DNA of 64,000 nt from Vitreimonas flagellata (lineage in GTDB: Bacteria > Pseudomonadota > Alphaproteobacteria > Caulobacterales > Aquidulcibacteraceae): assembly GCF_004634425.1 (NCBI RefSeq), contig NZ_SBJL01000002.1, positions 434,001 through 498,000 on the forward strand, written 5' to 3'. Position 1 is the first letter of the stretch, and the number at the start of each line of letters is the position of its first letter. Positions 8,379-17,257 of this stretch are shown here, one piece after another. The position numbers were made by a program, and so were the translations under genes. Under the pieces are notes generated by a model. It was given only the letters and a program-made list of their open reading frames with translations. It did no database searches and was not told where the DNA came from.

Positions 8379-9473
8379 CTACGCCCGAAGGATCGCCCGC
8401 AAGGCCTGTTCGAGCGCCTGCATCTCTGCTTCCGTACCGATCGTGATGCGTAGACAATCCGGCATGGAATAATTCTGTAACCCACGCACCAGAATGCCGC
8501 GCTCCGCCAGCGCACGCTCGATCTCGAGCGCTATGAGCGGCGCGGACTTGGGTACGCGGACCGTCACGAAATTCGCGAAAGCCGGCAACGGCGTGAGCCC
8601 GAGTTCGCGGAGGAACGCGGAGAGCTGCGCACCACCTGCTTCGACGCGCGCAAGCGATCGCGCGGAGAAGTCCGTGTCATTCAAAGCTGCAATCGCCGCC
8701 GCTTGCGCGCCGCTGGAGGCGTTGAAGGGCAAACGGATCTTGTTGAGCGTTTGGATGATCGTGGGATTGGCATAGCCCCAGCCGAGGCGAAGCGCTGCCA
8801 GGCCATAGAGCTTCGAGAACGTGCGCGTGACGATGATGTTGGACGCGTTGCGCGCGAGCTCGAAACCGGAATCGAAATCGCTGTGGCGCTCCGCAAACTC
8901 GGCATAGGCGCCATCGAGGATGAGCAGCACGTTTTCAGGAAGCGCAGCGTGCAGGCGTTTGATTTCGGCAAACGGAATGAACGTGCCGGTCGGGCTCGCC
9001 GGATTGGCGACGAACATCATGCGCGTGCGTGGCGTGATTGCGGCAAGCATCGCGTCAACGTCGACGGTGTAATCGCGTTCCGGCGCTGAGATCACGTTGG
9101 CCCCCGCCGCGCGCGCGGCGATGGCCCAAGCGGCGAAGGCGAATTGCGGCTGCACCATCTCGTCGCCGGGATTGAGGTACGCTTGGGCTGCCATCGAGAA
9201 GATTTCGTCCGAACCCGTGCCGAAAATGAGCTGCGCTGGTTCAAGACTATGTTTTTGCGCAAGCGCTTCTCGCAAGGCGTTGGCTTGCGGGTCTGGATAG
9301 ACGTGCAGCACGTTGGCGAGCGCGCGATACGCTTCCGATGCAGCGGGGCTGCAGCCGAGCGCGTTTTCGTTGGCGGAAATCTTGATCGGCTTGTCGAAGC
9401 CGGCGGCTTTGGCTTTGCCGGCCTTGTACGGCTCGATCTCGGCGATCGTGGGTTTGGCGATGGGGCCGCTCAT
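8379..9473 (-). CDS. hisC: histidinol-phosphate aminotransferase
   Basis: PLP enzyme converting imidazole acetol phosphate and glutamate to L-histidinol phosphate, 364 aa. Conserved elements include [62 protein letters not shown] and the Schiff-base lysine in [20 protein letters not shown]. It ends with [19 protein letters not shown], the C-terminal arginine region of the family. It overlaps hisIE by four bases. This is the intact HisC of the cluster, in contrast to the degenerate HisC-like part fused to HisB. Confidence 0.93.
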   Translation of the reverse strand: MSGPIAKPTIAEIEPYKAGKAKAAGFDKPIKISANENALGCSPAASEAYRALANVLHVYPDPQANALREALAQKHSLEPAQLIFGTGSDEIFSMAAQAYLNPGDEMVQPQFAFAAWAIAARAAGANVISAPERDYTVDVDAMLAAITPRTRMMFVANPASPTGTFIPFAEIKRLHAALPENVLLILDGAYAEFAERHSDFDSGFELARNASNIIVTRTFSKLYGLAALRLGWGYANPTIIQTLNKIRLPFNASSGAQAAAIAALNDTDFSARSLARVEAGGAQLSAFLRELGLTPLPAFANFVTVRVPKSAPLIALEIERALAERGILVRGLQNYSMPDCLRITIGTEAEMQALEQALRAILRA

Positions 9474-10084
9474 AATTTCTTCTCGCGCCCGGCCAGAACT
9501 TGCATCACATCTTCAAACGACGCGCCCCGCGCGTGCAGCAGCACGCCCAGATGATAGAGCAAATCCGCGGCTTCGTTGCAGAGTTCTTGGCTGTCGCCCA
9601 CAGCGCCAGCGAGCGCGGTTTCGACGCCCTCCTCGCCGACCTTTTGCGCAATGCGCTTAGGACCGCGTGCGATGAGTTTCGCGGTCCAGCTTTCTTCCGG
9701 CGAGGCGGTCGCGCGTTCGGCGATCGTGCGTTCGAGCGCGCCGAGTTGGCCGATGCCGCGCGTCAGCTCCGTGCCGAAGCATGTCTCATTGCCCAGATGG
9801 CAGGCCGGGCCGTGCGGTTCGGCGCGCAACAGCAACGTATCGCCGTCGCAATCGAGGCTCATCGATCGCACTTTGATGCGATGGCCTGATGTTTCACCCT
9901 TACGCCAACGACCGCCGCGCGAGCGCGAGAAGAACGTGGCTTCGCCGCTTTGAAGCGTTTCATCGAGCGCCGCGCGATCCATGTAGGCGAGCATCAACAC
10001 TTGCAGCGTTGCTGCATCCTGCACGATCGCGGGTACGAGGCCGCCGCCTTTGTCGAAATCGACTTTGCTTGGATCAAAGCTCAT
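9470..10084 (-). CDS. hisIE: bifunctional phosphoribosyl-AMP cyclohydrolase / phosphoribosyl-ATP pyrophosphatase
   Basis: Fused HisI-HisE protein of 204 aa catalysing steps 2 and 3 of histidine synthesis. The HisI half (about 1-110) has [32 protein letters not shown], the metal-binding [11 protein letters not shown] and HGPACHLG. The HisE half (about 112-204) has the helical MazG-like pattern [20 protein letters not shown] followed by [17 protein letters not shown]. It overlaps hisF and hisC by four bases on either side. In many alphaproteobacteria hisI and hisE are separate genes, so the fusion is a useful lineage marker. Confidence 0.93.
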   Translation of the reverse strand: MSFDPSKVDFDKGGGLVPAIVQDAATLQVLMLAYMDRAALDETLQSGEATFFSRSRGGRWRKGETSGHRIKVRSMSLDCDGDTLLLRAEPHGPACHLGNETCFGTELTRGIGQLGALERTIAERATASPEESWTAKLIARGPKRIAQKVGEEGVETALAGAVGDSQELCNEAADLLYHLGVLLHARGASFEDVMQVLAGREKKL

Positions 10085-10848
10085 GTGCGCACCTCAAAGC
10101 CGCCGGCGCGCGTAGCAAGCTTGGCTTCGCCGATGCTGACCTTGTTGAAATGAAAAATGCTCGCCGCCAGCGCGCCCGAGACGTCGGCGCCGGCGAACAC
10201 TTCGGGAAAATGCCGCGCAGCGCCGGCGCCGCCGGAGGCGATCAACGGGATGGAGAGCAATTTACGCGCGGCGGCGAGTTGCGCGATATCGTAGCCGTCG
10301 CGCGTGCCGTCCTTATCCATGCAATTCAACACGATTTCGCCGGCGCCACGCTCTTGCGCTTCCACGATCCAGTCGAGCGTGTGGCGTGAAGTCCGGCGGA
10401 TCGTGTTCACATCGCCTGTGTATTGATAGATCGACCATTCGCCATTTTCGCTGCGGCTGTCGACGCCGAGCACGACGCATTGCGAACCCGCGACGTTGGC
10501 CAGTTCGGTGATGAATTCAGGGCGTTCGAGCGCCGGCGAATTGATCGAGACTTTATCGGCGCCGTGTTCGAGGCACGCTATCGCTTGCTCCAGCGTTCGA
10601 ATGCCGCCGGCGACACACAAGGGAACGTCCAGCACGCGGGCCACGCGCGCGAGCCAAGCGTAATCGATAGTGCGCCCCTCGGCGGACGCGGCGATGTCGT
10701 AGATCACGATCTCATCGGCGCCCTCGTCGCGATAGCGCAGTGCGAGCTCGGCGGGATCGCCGGCGTCGGTGTGACCTTCGAAGCGCACGCCTTTAACGAC
10801 GCGACCGCCTTTTACATCGAGGCACGCGATGATGCGTCTAGCCGGCAA
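10081..10848 (-). CDS. hisF: imidazole glycerol phosphate synthase, cyclase subunit
   Basis: (beta/alpha)8-barrel synthase subunit that joins ammonia from HisH to PRFAR, giving IGP and AICAR, 255 aa. Catalytic aspartates lie in [15 protein letters not shown] and [14 protein letters not shown]. The frame is open to 10896, but the protein should begin [15 protein letters not shown] at 10848 with GGAGGA five bases upstream fits this exactly and lies 11 bp inside the end of hisA. I therefore call a TTG start with translational coupling to hisA. It overlaps hisIE by four bases. Confidence 0.93.
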   Translation of the reverse strand: MPARRIIACLDVKGGRVVKGVRFEGHTDAGDPAELALRYRDEGADEIVIYDIAASAEGRTIDYAWLARVARVLDVPLCVAGGIRTLEQAIACLEHGADKVSINSPALERPEFITELANVAGSQCVVLGVDSRSENGEWSIYQYTGDVNTIRRTSRHTLDWIVEAQERGAGEIVLNCMDKDGTRDGYDIAQLAAARKLLSIPLIASGGAGAARHFPEVFAGADVSGALAASIFHFNKVSIGEAKLATRAGGFEVRT

Positions 10849-11563
10849 GGGCGTCCTCCAAGGTGAAACGGCGTTCGTAGAGCGCGCGACCGACAATGGC
10901 GCCGGCGGCGTTTGTGCCGCGCAGTGTGGTGAGATCGTCGAGCGTGGCGACGCCGCCCGAGGCTTGCACGTCGAGGTCGGGACGCGCGGCGATGATGGTT
11001 TGCATCAGTTCGACGTTCGGGCCCGCGAGAATGCCGTCGCGCGAGACGTCGGTGACGAGGATGTGCTTCAATGCGCCGGGGGGATAAAACGCGAGCGCCT
11101 CTTCGATCGTGGCGCCGCCGCCTGCGGTCCAGCCGCCGACGACGACTTCGAACGCGCCGTCGTCGCGCCGCTTCACATCGAAGGCGCAACAAATGCGCTC
11201 GGCACCGAAGGCTTCTATCCAGGCACGCACATCTTGTGGGCGCTTCACGGCGGCGGAGCCGATGACGACACGGGCGACGCCCGCGTCGAGCAGCGCTTCG
11301 ACATGTGCGCGTTCGCGCACGCCGCCGCCACTTTGGATGCGCACGTCAGCGCTGCGTGCGAGTTCGCCGATGAGCTCGTATTGGGCTGGGCTGCCCTGCT
11401 TGGCGCCATCGAGATCAACGATGTGCACCCATTGCGCGCCGGCCTGCGCGAACGCCGCGAGCTGCTTGCGCGGATCGCCATAGCGTGTGGAATCATCGAA
11501 GCGGCCCTGCACGAGGCGCACGCACACGCCGTCTTGCAGATCGATGGCGGGATAGATCAGCAT
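10838..11563 (-). CDS. hisA: ProFAR isomerase (HisA)
   Basis: 1-(5-phosphoribosyl)-5-[(5-phosphoribosylamino)methylideneamino]imidazole-4-carboxamide isomerase, 241 aa, a beta/alpha barrel. The N-terminal catalytic Asp is in MLIYPAIDLQDGVCVRLVQG. The second acid is in VTDVSRDGILAGPNVELM, and the phosphate loops follow GGVRERAHVEALLDAGVARV and QASGGVATLDDL. The start is ATG 11563, since family members begin MLIYPAIDL; the open frame continues upstream inside hisH and is spurious there. The start overlaps the hisH stop by seven bases. Confidence 0.94.
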   Translation of the reverse strand: MLIYPAIDLQDGVCVRLVQGRFDDSTRYGDPRKQLAAFAQAGAQWVHIVDLDGAKQGSPAQYELIGELARSADVRIQSGGGVRERAHVEALLDAGVARVVIGSAAVKRPQDVRAWIEAFGAERICCAFDVKRRDDGAFEVVVGGWTAGGGATIEEALAFYPPGALKHILVTDVSRDGILAGPNVELMQTIIAARPDLDVQASGGVATLDDLTTLRGTNAAGAIVGRALYERRFTLEDALAG

Positions 11564-12153
11564 GGCAGGCTCAAGAAGTTCTCGAGAATGCGCGCGCCGA
11601 CGGCGCTGGAGCGTTCGGGGTGAAACTGGCAGCCGTACGCGTTGCCGCGATTGACGATGGCGGCGAAGCGTTGGCCGTACGCTGCGCTGGCGATGGTATT
11701 GGCATCGATCGGGCAGACATAAGAGTGCACGAAGTAGGCGTAAGCGCCGTCTTCGACGCCTTCGAGCAATGCATTGTCTTGTTCGATCTTGAGCTTGCTC
11801 CAGCCCATGTGCGGCGCCGGCGCCTCCTTTGATGCGGGCAAGCGCGTGACACGGCCGGGCAGAAGCGCGAGCCCCTCCGCGTCGCCCTCTTCGCTGGACT
11901 CGAAGAGCAATTGTTGGCCGAGGCATACGCCGAGCAATGGGCGTTTGAAGGCGCGCAGCACGTCGCGGAGACCCTTTTTCGCGATGAGATCCATCGCGTG
12001 CGCGGCGGCGCCGACGCCCGGCAAAATGATGCGTTCGGCACCACCGATGCGCGCAGGATCGTCGGTGAGCGTTGCGGGTGCGTTCAGGCGCTCCAATGCG
12101 AACATCACCGACGCGGTGTTGCCGACTCCCAGCTTCACAACCACGGTCGACAT
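11557..12153 (-). CDS. hisH: imidazole glycerol phosphate synthase, glutaminase subunit
   Basis: Class I glutamine amidotransferase partner of HisF, 198 aa. The nucleophile Cys77 is in LLGVCLGQQLLFE, and the His/Glu of the triad is in YGCQFHPERSSAVG. The oxyanion region LPGVGAAAHAM is present. One oddity is the first strand, VVVKLGVGNTASV, where most HisH proteins have an acidic residue (for example IDYGxGN) in place of the KLG. It overlaps hisB by one base and hisA by seven. Confidence 0.92.
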   Translation of the reverse strand: MSTVVVKLGVGNTASVMFALERLNAPATLTDDPARIGGAERIILPGVGAAAHAMDLIAKKGLRDVLRAFKRPLLGVCLGQQLLFESSEEGDAEGLALLPGRVTRLPASKEAPAPHMGWSKLKIEQDNALLEGVEDGAYAYFVHSYVCPIDANTIASAAYGQRFAAIVNRGNAYGCQFHPERSSAVGARILENFLSLPC

Positions 12154-13574
12154 CAGATCGAGCCTTTGGTCGACGGCACGCGATCGCCTTCGATGCGCAC
12201 GGCTTGGCGCAATGCGCGGCCGAAGGCTTTGAAGCAGGCTTCGGTTTTGTGGTGATCGTTTTCGCCGGTGACGGAGACGTGGATCGCCGCGCCCATGCTT
12301 TGCGCGAGCGAGCGGAAAACGTGCTCGGTCATTTCGGTGGGATATTCACCGAGCAAAGGCGCGTCGAATTTGCCGTCGAACATCAAGTACGGCCGGCCGC
12401 CAAGATCGACGGAGACTTTTGCCTCCGCCTCGTCCATCGGCAACACGAAGCCGAAGCGCGCGATGCCGCGGCGTGCGCCGAGCGCCTCTTTCAAGGCTTG
12501 GCCGAGCGCGAGCGCTGCATCTTCGATGGAGTGGTGTGTGTCGACGTCGAGATCGCCGGCGCAGGTGAGCGCGAGCGTGAAGCCGCCGTGCGTGGCGATC
12601 TGCGAGAGCATGTGATCGTAGAAGCCGACGCCTGTGTTGATCTGTGGCGTGGTTTCGGAATCGAGATCGATTTGTGCGACGATGCGTGTTTCGAGCGTTT
12701 CGCGAACGACCTCGCTGCGGCGTGCGCTGGATTTGACTTCGACGCCGAACGCGGCAAGCGCGCGGTCGTTGGTTTCGGGCTTGAAGCTGATGGGCAGACG
12801 CAGCGTGTTGGCGTCGAGCCATTCGGCATCGATGGCGAATTTTCGAAGCGCGGCGCGTGCTTCTTCCGGGTTTTCCACCTGGAGCGATACGGCGGGGCCC
12901 TCTTCTGCGCGCGCGTTCAGCGCTTTTGCGACGCGGGCGCGCTCAACTTTCACCTGTTCGACGCGGAGCGCGTTGGCGTTGACACGGGCAGGATCGAGTG
13001 CGGCGAGCGCGAGTTTGATAATGGGCGTTGGCAGCGCGTCAGGTTCGAGCACGTCGCGCAGCTTGGCGATCGTGGCGGGTGCGGCAATGGCTGCGCCGCA
13101 GGGCGCGCCGGCTAGGCCATAGGCTTGGGCGAGCGAACGGAGAACGATGACGTTATCTTGCTGCGCGGCGAACGCGGCGAGCGACGCGCGATCGGCGAAT
13201 TCGATGGCGCTTTCGTCGATGACGAGCAGCGCGGGCGCGATCTGCTCGGCTTTCGTGCGTGCTTCCGCTTCGCTCAGCGGGGTAACGATCGCGGCGCCGG
13301 CGCCTGCGTCGTCGTTCACGAGATCGAGGCCAGAGATGCGGGCGAGAGTCTGCAGCGCCTGCGTGCGAGGCGCGGAGACCTTGACGAAGCCATCGAGCGC
13401 GACGCTGCGAAACACCAGTTCGATGCCGTGTAGCGCACCACGCACGGGCAGCACGGCGCCTTCATCGACGCCGTACATCTCCGCCATGCGCTGTTGCAGC
13501 GCTTTGGGCGATTGCGGTGGGGCGTCGAGGCCGTCGCCATTGGCGACGAGCGGCGGGAACGGCGCGCGCATCAT
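12153..13574 (-). CDS. hisB: imidazoleglycerol-phosphate dehydratase with N-terminal degenerate HisC-like domain
   Basis: Fusion of 473 aa. Residues about 285-473 are a complete HisB (IGP dehydratase) domain with both metal motifs, THHSIEDAALALG (346-358) and ENDHHKTEACFKAFG (438-452). Residues about 1-278 align by eye with the fold of E. coli-type HisC: VLPVRGALHGIELVFRS, LLVIDESAIEFADRASLAAF and NVIVLRSLAQAYGLAG. The aminotransferase site is broken. The PLP lysine position is Gln150 (LAQAYGLAG instead of LSKAF), the phosphate Arg position is Pro158, the Tyr of DEAYIEF is Ala123, and the SPNNPTG loop is missing; Asp120 is kept. It is therefore probably a non-catalytic domain on an active dehydratase. 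E. coli HisB carries an unrelated phosphatase domain instead. It overlaps hisD by four bases and hisH by one. Confidence 0.88.
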   Translation of the reverse strand: MMRAPFPPLVANGDGLDAPPQSPKALQQRMAEMYGVDEGAVLPVRGALHGIELVFRSVALDGFVKVSAPRTQALQTLARISGLDLVNDDAGAGAAIVTPLSEAEARTKAEQIAPALLVIDESAIEFADRASLAAFAAQQDNVIVLRSLAQAYGLAGAPCGAAIAAPATIAKLRDVLEPDALPTPIIKLALAALDPARVNANALRVEQVKVERARVAKALNARAEEGPAVSLQVENPEEARAALRKFAIDAEWLDANTLRLPISFKPETNDRALAAFGVEVKSSARRSEVVRETLETRIVAQIDLDSETTPQINTGVGFYDHMLSQIATHGGFTLALTCAGDLDVDTHHSIEDAALALGQALKEALGARRGIARFGFVLPMDEAEAKVSVDLGGRPYLMFDGKFDAPLLGEYPTEMTEHVFRSLAQSMGAAIHVSVTGENDHHKTEACFKAFGRALRQAVRIEGDRVPSTKGSI

Positions 13575-14860
13575 TGCACCCGCACGTCGGCGGCGCGGGC
13601 GTGCGCCTCTAAGCCTTCGAGCCGCGCCAGGCGCGCAGCGGCGGGCGCGAGCGCACGAGCGCCCTGCTCGTTCATTTCTTGCACGACGAAGCTCTTCATA
13701 AACGACGCGACATTGACGCCGCTCCAGGCGCGCGCGGCGCCATCGGTGGGAAGCACGTGGCTTGGGCCGCAGATGTAGTCGCCGAACGTCTCGGCGCTCC
13801 AGGCGCCGACGAAGATTGCTCCGGCGTTGTTGAGCTGCGCAATGAGCGGTTCGGTGTTGGCGACTTGCAGCGACAAGTGCTCTGGCGCGTAAGCGTTCGA
13901 GACGTCCGCCGCTTCGCTGGCGTCACGCACGCGGATGAGGCGCGCCTGCGCGAGCGAGGCCTGCGCGATTTCGGCGCGCGGGAGTGATGGCGTTTGCAGT
14001 TCGAGCTCACGCGCGACGGCGCTGACGATGGCGTCCGATGTTGCGACGAGAACGACTTGCGCGTCAGTATCGTGCTCAGCTTGGCTGAGCAGATCAGCGG
14101 CGACGATGCGCGGATCGGCGCCATCGTCGGCGATGACCATGAGTTCGCTGGGGCCGGCGGGCACGTCGATCACTGGGCCGCCGGGCAGCGAGGCGGCGTA
14201 GCGTTTGGCTTCAGTGACGAAGGCGTTGCCGGGGCCGAAGATTTTTTCGGCTTTGGGCACACCGGCGCCGAACGTGAGCGCGGCGATGGCTTGTGCGCCG
14301 CCGACGAGTGAGAGCGTTTCGATGCCGCAGGCGGCGGCGGCGGCGATGATCATCGGGTGCGGCGCGCCATCGCCTTTGCCCGGCGGCGTGACGACGATGC
14401 GTTCGCGTACGCCGGCGACACGCGCGGGTGCGGCGAGCATGATGAGCGTTGAAAAAAGCGGCGCGGTGCCGCCGGGAATGTAGAGACCGCAACTGGCGAT
14501 CGCGCGCCACACACGGCGGCAGCGCACACCGGCGCGAACTTCGATCTCTTGCGTCTTGGGTTTGATGGCTTCGTGGTAGCGCGTGACGTTGTCGATGGCG
14601 ATGGCGAGCGCTTCGAGGTCTTCGCGCGTGAGCTTGGCGCGCGCAGCGTCCACAACGCTGGCGTTGAGCGCGAGCGTTTGCGGCGCGCGCTTGTCGATGG
14701 TTTCGGACCAGCGCTTGACCGCCGCCTCGCCTTCACGCTCCACGTCATCGAAAATACGGCGCACAACGTCCGCGACTTCATTGTCGCGGCGGCGCGCAGG
14801 CCGTGCGAGCGCGGCTTGGCGCTCGGCGGCGTTCAGATTGCTCCACTCGAACCGCTTCAT
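13571..14860 (-). CDS. hisD: histidinol dehydrogenase
   Basis: NAD-dependent zinc enzyme performing the last two oxidations from histidinol to histidine, 429 aa, of normal length. Conserved stretches are YIPGGTAPLFSTLIMLA, IFGPGNAFVTEAKR, DVPAGPSELMVIADDGADP, LLSQAEHDTDAQ, AYAPEHLSLQ and the zinc/substrate segment GPSHVLPTDGAARAWSGV. It sits one base after hisG and overlaps the hisB fusion gene by four bases, so it is tightly within the operon. Confidence 0.95.
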   Translation of the reverse strand: MKRFEWSNLNAAERQAALARPARRRDNEVADVVRRIFDDVEREGEAAVKRWSETIDKRAPQTLALNASVVDAARAKLTREDLEALAIAIDNVTRYHEAIKPKTQEIEVRAGVRCRRVWRAIASCGLYIPGGTAPLFSTLIMLAAPARVAGVRERIVVTPPGKGDGAPHPMIIAAAAACGIETLSLVGGAQAIAALTFGAGVPKAEKIFGPGNAFVTEAKRYAASLPGGPVIDVPAGPSELMVIADDGADPRIVAADLLSQAEHDTDAQVVLVATSDAIVSAVARELELQTPSLPRAEIAQASLAQARLIRVRDASEAADVSNAYAPEHLSLQVANTEPLIAQLNNAGAIFVGAWSAETFGDYICGPSHVLPTDGAARAWSGVNVASFMKSFVVQEMNEQGARALAPAAARLARLEGLEAHARAADVRVQ

Positions 14861-14861
14861 C

Positions 14862-15737
14862 TCACATCATCTTTTCGATCGGCAGCACAAGAATGGCGCT
14901 GGCGCCGGCGGCTTTAAGTTCTTCGAGCGTTTCCCAGAACACGGATTCTTGGCAAACGGCGTGCACGGCGACCATGTCGTCGCTGCCCGCGAGCGGTGTG
15001 ACGGTTGGCGAGCCGGCGCCTGGCAGGATCGCACTGATCTTGGGCAACACAGCGCGCGGCGCGTTCATCATCACGTATTTGGCGCCGCGGCAGGATGTGA
15101 CGCCTTTGAAGCGCTGCACGACGCTTTCGGCGACTTTCTCCAATTCCGGATCGATTTTCCTCGGCGCGCGGATCAGCACGGCTTCGCTGCGAAGCACGGT
15201 ATCGAGTGGGGCCAAGCCATTGGCTTCGAGCGTGGCGCCCGTTGAAACGAGATCGCAGATGGCGTTGGCGAGCTTCAAGCGCGGGGCGACTTCGACGGCG
15301 CCGCGCATGGTAATGATGTCCGCCGTGACGCCGTTTTCCGTAAGGAAACGATTGAGGACATGCGGATAGGTCGTGGCGATGCGCAGGCCTTGCAGCGAAC
15401 GAGGGCCATTGTAGGCAAAGCCAATCGGTGCGGCGAGTCTCAGATCGCATTTGCCAAAGCCGAGCGCCATCACTTGCTCAGGTTCGGCGCTGCGGCCGTC
15501 TTCGCGCTCTTCGAGCACGTTGAGGCCGACGATACCGAGATCAGCGACGCCGTCGCCAACGAAGGTAGGGATGTCGTCATCGCGCACGCGCAGGAGATCG
15601 ATCGGCGCGTTCTCGATGCGATAGAGCAATTCGTTCGCGCCCTTGAGGACGCGCAGGCCCGCCGCTTCGAGTAATTCGAGGCTCTTGTCGGCGAGGCGGC
15701 CACTCTTCTGAATGGCGATGCGGAGACGTGCGGACAT
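14862..15737 (-). CDS. hisG: ATP phosphoribosyltransferase, long form
   Basis: First and feedback-regulated step of histidine synthesis, 291 aa. The length and C-terminal part (RGAKYVMMNAPRAVLPKISA through AVCQESVFWETLEELKAAGA) identify the long HisG form, which has its own ACT-like regulatory domain and does not need HisZ. The catalytic part shows IAIQKSGRLADKSLELLEAA and the PRPP loop around DLVSTGATLEANGL. It follows the YerC-like regulator gene after a one-base gap. Confidence 0.94.
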   Translation of the reverse strand: MSARLRIAIQKSGRLADKSLELLEAAGLRVLKGANELLYRIENAPIDLLRVRDDDIPTFVGDGVADLGIVGLNVLEEREDGRSAEPEQVMALGFGKCDLRLAAPIGFAYNGPRSLQGLRIATTYPHVLNRFLTENGVTADIITMRGAVEVAPRLKLANAICDLVSTGATLEANGLAPLDTVLRSEAVLIRAPRKIDPELEKVAESVVQRFKGVTSCRGAKYVMMNAPRAVLPKISAILPGAGSPTVTPLAGSDDMVAVHAVCQESVFWETLEELKAAGASAILVLPIEKMM

Positions 15738-15738
15738 T

Positions 15739-16038
15739 TTAGGCGGCTTTCAAACGATCGAGGATGCGGCGATAGCCGCGATACGGCATGTCTTTGAGGA
15801 AGCGCGCGACGCGCGTGACGGTCGCGGTGCTGGCTGTCGCGACCTTGGCGATGTCGCGATAGGAAAGCTCGCCTTGGTCTAGGAGACGCGCGACGTGCCA
15901 GCGTTCGTTGAGCGCTTTGAGTTCGCTGGGCGTGCAGAGATCGGCGAGAAACGCCTCAGCTTCCTTGCGGTCACGGAGCGAGAGGATCGCGTCATAGACG
16001 TCGGGGCGCAGCGCGCCGGATTGAGCTTGTTTTGCCAT
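15739..16038 (-). CDS. YerC/YecD family TrpR-like regulator heading the his operon
   Basis: Small all-helical DNA-binding protein of 99 aa in the TrpR superfamily. The helix-turn-helix is near SYRDIAKVATASTATVTRVARFL (about residues 60-82), preceded by the TrpR-like LCTPSELKALNERWHVARLL. It is the first gene of the histidine operon and ends one base before hisG. YerC-type proteins in Gram-positive bacteria have been proposed as histidine-operon repressors (HisR). By position this one is a candidate autoregulated his repressor, possibly with histidine as co-repressor; that function is inferred. Confidence 0.85.
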   Translation of the reverse strand: MAKQAQSGALRPDVYDAILSLRDRKEAEAFLADLCTPSELKALNERWHVARLLDQGELSYRDIAKVATASTATVTRVARFLKDMPYRGYRRILDRLKAA

Positions 16039-16120
16039 TGTGGCTCTGTGCTACTACGTTAAAACACGCGACGCAAGCAGCCAAGCTGCCCGATGGCGGT
16101 ATTATATTGTTTTTATTCGC
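16039..16120 (-). promoter_or_regulatory. his operon upstream region with weak palindrome
   Basis: An 82-bp gap lies between the his operon start and the DSD1-like gene upstream on the same strand. At 16048-16067 there is an imperfect 20-bp dyad, GTGCTACTAC facing GTTAAAACAC, with 6 of 10 pairs matching. It sits about 10-30 bp before the ATG of the YerC-like gene and could be its operator. I found no convincing -35/-10 pair. Support is weak. Confidence 0.3.
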
Positions 16121-17257
16121 TTATCTGGAGCGGCCGCGGGCGGTCACGGGCCAGATGTCGACCAACGTGCCATCGCGAACGACATGGTAGGCGTCGTAGA
16201 GGTTCACGGTCGGGTCGCAGTGCGGAACGGCGAGCGTGACGAGATCGCCGAGCTTGAATTCGTGGCCGGGCGCGATGAGGGCTGCGTGTTCGTCGCCCAT
16301 GAAGAAGAAGGCGGAGGTCGTCGGTGCGCCATCGACAATGGTGGGCAAGCCGCCGTCGGTGGACATGGATTTGAAGCCGGAATCGAGCGTGGCCATGCTT
16401 TGTGCGTTGGCGCTGATGATGCGTGCGTCGATGAAGAGCGAGGTTTCAAATCCGGGCGCGCCTTCGCCGGTGATGTCGCATTCGTTGTATTGGCGATCCA
16501 TGAACACGTAGGAGCCGGTTTGCAGCTCGTTGAAGACGCCGAGATCGGCGTCGATGCGATGTGTGCCGGTGCCGCCGCCGGTGATGAATTCCGGCGCGAG
16601 GCCCTCGCCTTCGAGCAATGAAACGATGCCGCTGAGATAGAGCGTGCGCTCTTCGATGGCGCTACGGCGATCAGCGAAGGATTCGATGTGCTGTTGCTGG
16701 CCGCAGTAAAATTGCACGCCGCGATATTTGAGCGACGGCAACGCCGCGATGCGTTGCGCGAGATCGAGCGCCGCTTCCGGCGATGCAACGCCCGTGCGGC
16801 GGATACCAGGATCAATGTCGACGATCACTTGCAGCACGATATGCGCTTTCGACGCAGCCGTGGCGAGCGCATCGACATTGGCTGGATTGTCAACGGCGAC
16901 ACGCAGCGATTTGATGCGCGAGGCGAGCGAGATGAGGCGCGCGATGGCTTGCGGTGTGACAACCGGTGACGTGATCAAGATGTCGTCAATGCCGCCTTGC
17001 GCCAGCGCCTCGGCTTCACCGAGTTTGGCGCAACATACGCCGACCGCGCCGGCATCGATCTGCATTTGCGCGATGTGGGCGCTCTTGTGGGTTTTCGCGT
17101 GCGGACGGAGCGCGACCTTATGTTGGCGCGCGAACGCAGCCATCGCGTCGATGTTGCGCTTCAGCGCATCACCATCGACGACGAGCACCGGTGTGTTGAG
17201 TTCGGCACGCGAGCCTTGTTGGCCGATGAGCGCGCTGTGCAGATTGATGTCAGACAT
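16121..17257 (-). CDS. DSD1-type PLP enzyme (D-threonine aldolase / 3-hydroxy-D-aspartate aldolase-like)
   Basis: Fold-type III (alanine-racemase-like) PLP protein of 378 aa. The N-terminal barrel contains the PLP lysine in LRPHAKTHKSAHIA and the strands VLQVIVDIDPGIRRTGV and GVQFYCGQQQH. The C-terminal part has the metal site of the D-threonine aldolase/D-serine dehydratase family (VPHCDPTVNLYDAYHVV). Members cleave or dehydrate D-hydroxy amino acids with a divalent metal; the exact substrate cannot be set from sequence. Its start overlaps the stop of the aldonolactone oxidase gene by one base (TAATG), so the two are co-expressed. Confidence 0.87.
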   Translation of the reverse strand: MSDINLHSALIGQQGSRAELNTPVLVVDGDALKRNIDAMAAFARQHKVALRPHAKTHKSAHIAQMQIDAGAVGVCCAKLGEAEALAQGGIDDILITSPVVTPQAIARLISLASRIKSLRVAVDNPANVDALATAASKAHIVLQVIVDIDPGIRRTGVASPEAALDLAQRIAALPSLKYRGVQFYCGQQQHIESFADRRSAIEERTLYLSGIVSLLEGEGLAPEFITGGGTGTHRIDADLGVFNELQTGSYVFMDRQYNECDITGEGAPGFETSLFIDARIISANAQSMATLDSGFKSMSTDGGLPTIVDGAPTTSAFFFMGDEHAALIAPGHEFKLGDLVTLAVPHCDPTVNLYDAYHVVRDGTLVDIWPVTARGRSR

